Below are positions 5,589-7,111 of a stretch of DNA of 7,111 nt, one piece after another. This stretch comes from Polaribacter sp. (GTDB lineage Bacteria; Bacteroidota; Bacteroidia; Flavobacteriales; Flavobacteriaceae). How positions within the stretch are numbered: the first letter of the stretch is position 1; each line of letters starts with the position of its first letter. Under the pieces are notes generated by a model that saw only the letters and a list, made by a program, of their open reading frames with translations, did no database searches and was not told where the DNA came from. The DNA lies in the NCBI GenBank assembly GCA_030731695.1, contig JANQTK010000325.1:1-7111 (forward strand), in the 5' to 3' direction. The position numbers were made by a program, and so were the translations under genes.

Positions 5589-7111
5589 ATGACAGATTTT
5601 CACATGACAGAAATGCTACAAGAACTTGGTTTAAAAGCAATAAACAATGGAACTTCTACAGGAAAAAATTCTTTTTCTAGTAGTCAAACTATTGATAGTT
5701 ATTCGCCAGTTGATGGTTTATTGATTGGAAAAGTAACCATTACTAGCCAAGAAGATTATGAAAAAGTAATGATTTCGGCTTCTGAAGCTTTTACATTTTG
5801 GAGAAAAAAACCTGCTCCTTATAGAGGAGAAATTGTGCGTCAATTTGGACAAAAGCTTCGTTTAAAAAAAGAAGCACTTGGAAAATTGGTTTCTTATGAA
5901 ATGGGGAAATCCTACCAAGAAGGTTTGGGAGAAGTGCAAGAAATGATAGATATCTGTGATTTTGCTGTAGGATTATCGCGTCAATTACATGGACTTACGA
6001 TGCATTCTGAACGTCCAGGACACAGAATGTATGAACAATATCATCCTTTGGGAATTGTAGGTATTATTTCTGCATTTAATTTTCCAGTCGCTGTTTGGGC
6101 TTGGAACACGGCTTTAGCTTGGATTTGTGGAGATGTTTGTGTTTGGAAACCAAGTGAAAAAACACCTTTATGTGGAATTGCTTGTCAACATATCATTGCA
6201 GAAATTTTAGCCGAAAACAATTTGCCTGAAGGAATTTCTTGCTTGATAAATGGCGATTATACAGTTGGTGAATTTATGACAAAAGACGCAAGAATTCCAT
6301 TGATATCTGCTACAGGAAGTACCAGAATGGGAAAAATTGTTGCTAAAGAAGTTGCAGGACGTTTAGGAAAATCGTTATTAGAATTAGGTGGGAATAATGC
6401 AATTATTGTAACCCCAGATGCTGACATTAAAATGACAATAATTGGCGCTGTTTTTGGCGCTGTAGGTACAGCTGGTCAACGTTGTACATCTACAAGAAGA
6501 TTGATAATTCATGAATCTATTTTCGATAAAGTAACAGAATCACTGACAAAAGCCTATCAACAATTGCGTATTGGAAATCCATTGGATGAAAAAAATCATG
6601 TGGGTCCTTTGATTGACAAACAAGCTGTAAAAATGTATGAAAATGCCATTCAAAAAGTGGTTGAAGAAGGAGGGAAATTGATTGTTGAAGGTGGTGTATT
6701 ATCAGGAAATGGTTACGAAAGTGGTTGCTATGTAAAACCAGCAATTGCAATAGCTGACAATTCATTTGCCATTGTGCAACATGAAACTTTTGCGCCAATT
6801 TTATATTTGATAAAATATTCTGGAGATGTGATGAACGCGATTGAAATTCAAAACGGAGTTGCTCAAGGCTTATCATCTGCAATTATGACAAATAATTTAC
6901 GAGAAGCTGAAGCATTTTTATCCGTAAATGGTTCAGATTGTGGCATTGCGAATGTAAATATTGGCACTTCTGGAGCTGAAATTGGAGGTGCTTTTGGTGG
7001 AGAAAAAGAAACAGGTGGAGGTCGTGAATCTGGTTCAGATGCTTGGAAAGTATATATGAGAAGACAAACAAACACCATCAATTATACCACTGAATTGCCT
7101 TTAGCACAAGG
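5589..7111 (+). CDS. amaB: ALDH7-family aldehyde dehydrogenase (aminoadipate semialdehyde dehydrogenase), 3' end cut by window
   Basis: This NAD-dependent enzyme oxidises alpha-aminoadipate semialdehyde (in equilibrium with piperideine-6-carboxylate) to aminoadipate in lysine catabolism. The frame is open from ATG 5589 to the window end, 507 residues. The last ones (TELPLAQ) match the near-C-terminal end of ALDH7A1, so only a handful are missing. Key features are SAFNFP (161-166, with Asn164), KPSEKTP (187-193), the NAD-binding GSTRMG (243-248), LELGGNN (264-270, general base Glu265), GTAGQRCTS (293-301, catalytic Cys299) and ETGGGRESGSDAWK near the end. By alignment from memory, the human ALDH7A1 residues that hold the aminoadipate group (Glu121, Arg301) correspond to Glu118 and Arg298 here. 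This supports the specific substrate over a generic aldehyde. Met6 is a possible later start. It is divergent from the asparaginase gene. Confidence 0.93.
   Translation, partial: MTDFHMTEMLQELGLKAINNGTSTGKNSFSSSQTIDSYSPVDGLLIGKVTITSQEDYEKVMISASEAFTFWRKKPAPYRGEIVRQFGQKLRLKKEALGKLVSYEMGKSYQEGLGEVQEMIDICDFAVGLSRQLHGLTMHSERPGHRMYEQYHPLGIVGIISAFNFPVAVWAWNTALAWICGDVCVWKPSEKTPLCGIACQHIIAEILAENNLPEGISCLINGDYTVGEFMTKDARIPLISATGSTRMGKIVAKEVAGRLGKSLLELGGNNAIIVTPDADIKMTIIGAVFGAVGTAGQRCTSTRRLIIHESIFDKVTESLTKAYQQLRIGNPLDEKNHVGPLIDKQAVKMYENAIQKVVEEGGKLIVEGGVLSGNGYESGCYVKPAIAIADNSFAIVQHETFAPILYLIKYSGDVMNAIEIQNGVAQGLSSAIMTNNLREAEAFLSVNGSDCGIANVNIGTSGAEIGGAFGGEKETGGGRESGSDAWKVYMRRQTNTINYTTELPLAQ

Noticed and set aside
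6517..7081. Three minus-strand open frames inside the ALDH7 gene
   Set aside because: They are antisense to a conserved catalytic domain and have His/Leu/Gln-rich or low-complexity composition with no recognisable domain.

Overview
The window is AT-rich, its start codons lack Shine-Dalgarno sequences, and its proteins look flavobacterial (KFGKS-type TyrS, SPII lipoproteins, Bacteroidetes-style RelE/ParE pair, LuxE-like enzyme). A marine or host-associated Flavobacteriaceae chromosome (Polaribacter/Tenacibaculum-like) is the best guess; the genus is inference from general appearance. Nothing points to a phage, plasmid or insertion sequence.

Layout. Plus strand, 1-2034: the C-terminal half of tyrosyl-tRNA synthetase, a two-gene type II toxin-antitoxin module (694-1242), and a membrane-bound di-iron hydroxylase of the sterol desaturase/fatty acid hydroxylase superfamily with a GTG start. 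Minus strand, 3965-2047: a LuxE-like adenylate-forming enzyme followed by two tandem, paralogous, exported YHS-domain proteins, spaced like an operon. Plus strand, 4042-4440: a small lipoprotein of unknown function. Minus strand, 5479-4445: a lipoprotein-type isoaspartyl peptidase/L-asparaginase. Plus strand, 5589 to the end: a nearly complete ALDH7-type aldehyde dehydrogenase (aminoadipate semialdehyde dehydrogenase), which lacks only its last few residues.

How the genes fit together. Most are ordinary chromosomal genes with separate jobs: translation, TA module, lipid modification, envelope proteins and amino-acid catabolism. The only grouping that suggests joint function is the luxE-like/YHS/YHS run. 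The divergent asparaginase and ALDH7 genes share a 109-base intergenic region that holds an 18-base dyad (AAACAAT-4-ATTGTTT); both products act on amino-acid or peptide material, but co-regulation is unproven.

I found no strong candidate for a new defence, mobile or RNA system. There are no tRNA or rRNA genes, no CRISPR array, no convincing hairpin-plus-T-run terminator, and no gene-free stretch longer than about 110 bases. The points most worth checking are the luxE-YHS-YHS operon, the intergenic dyad and the orphan lipoprotein.
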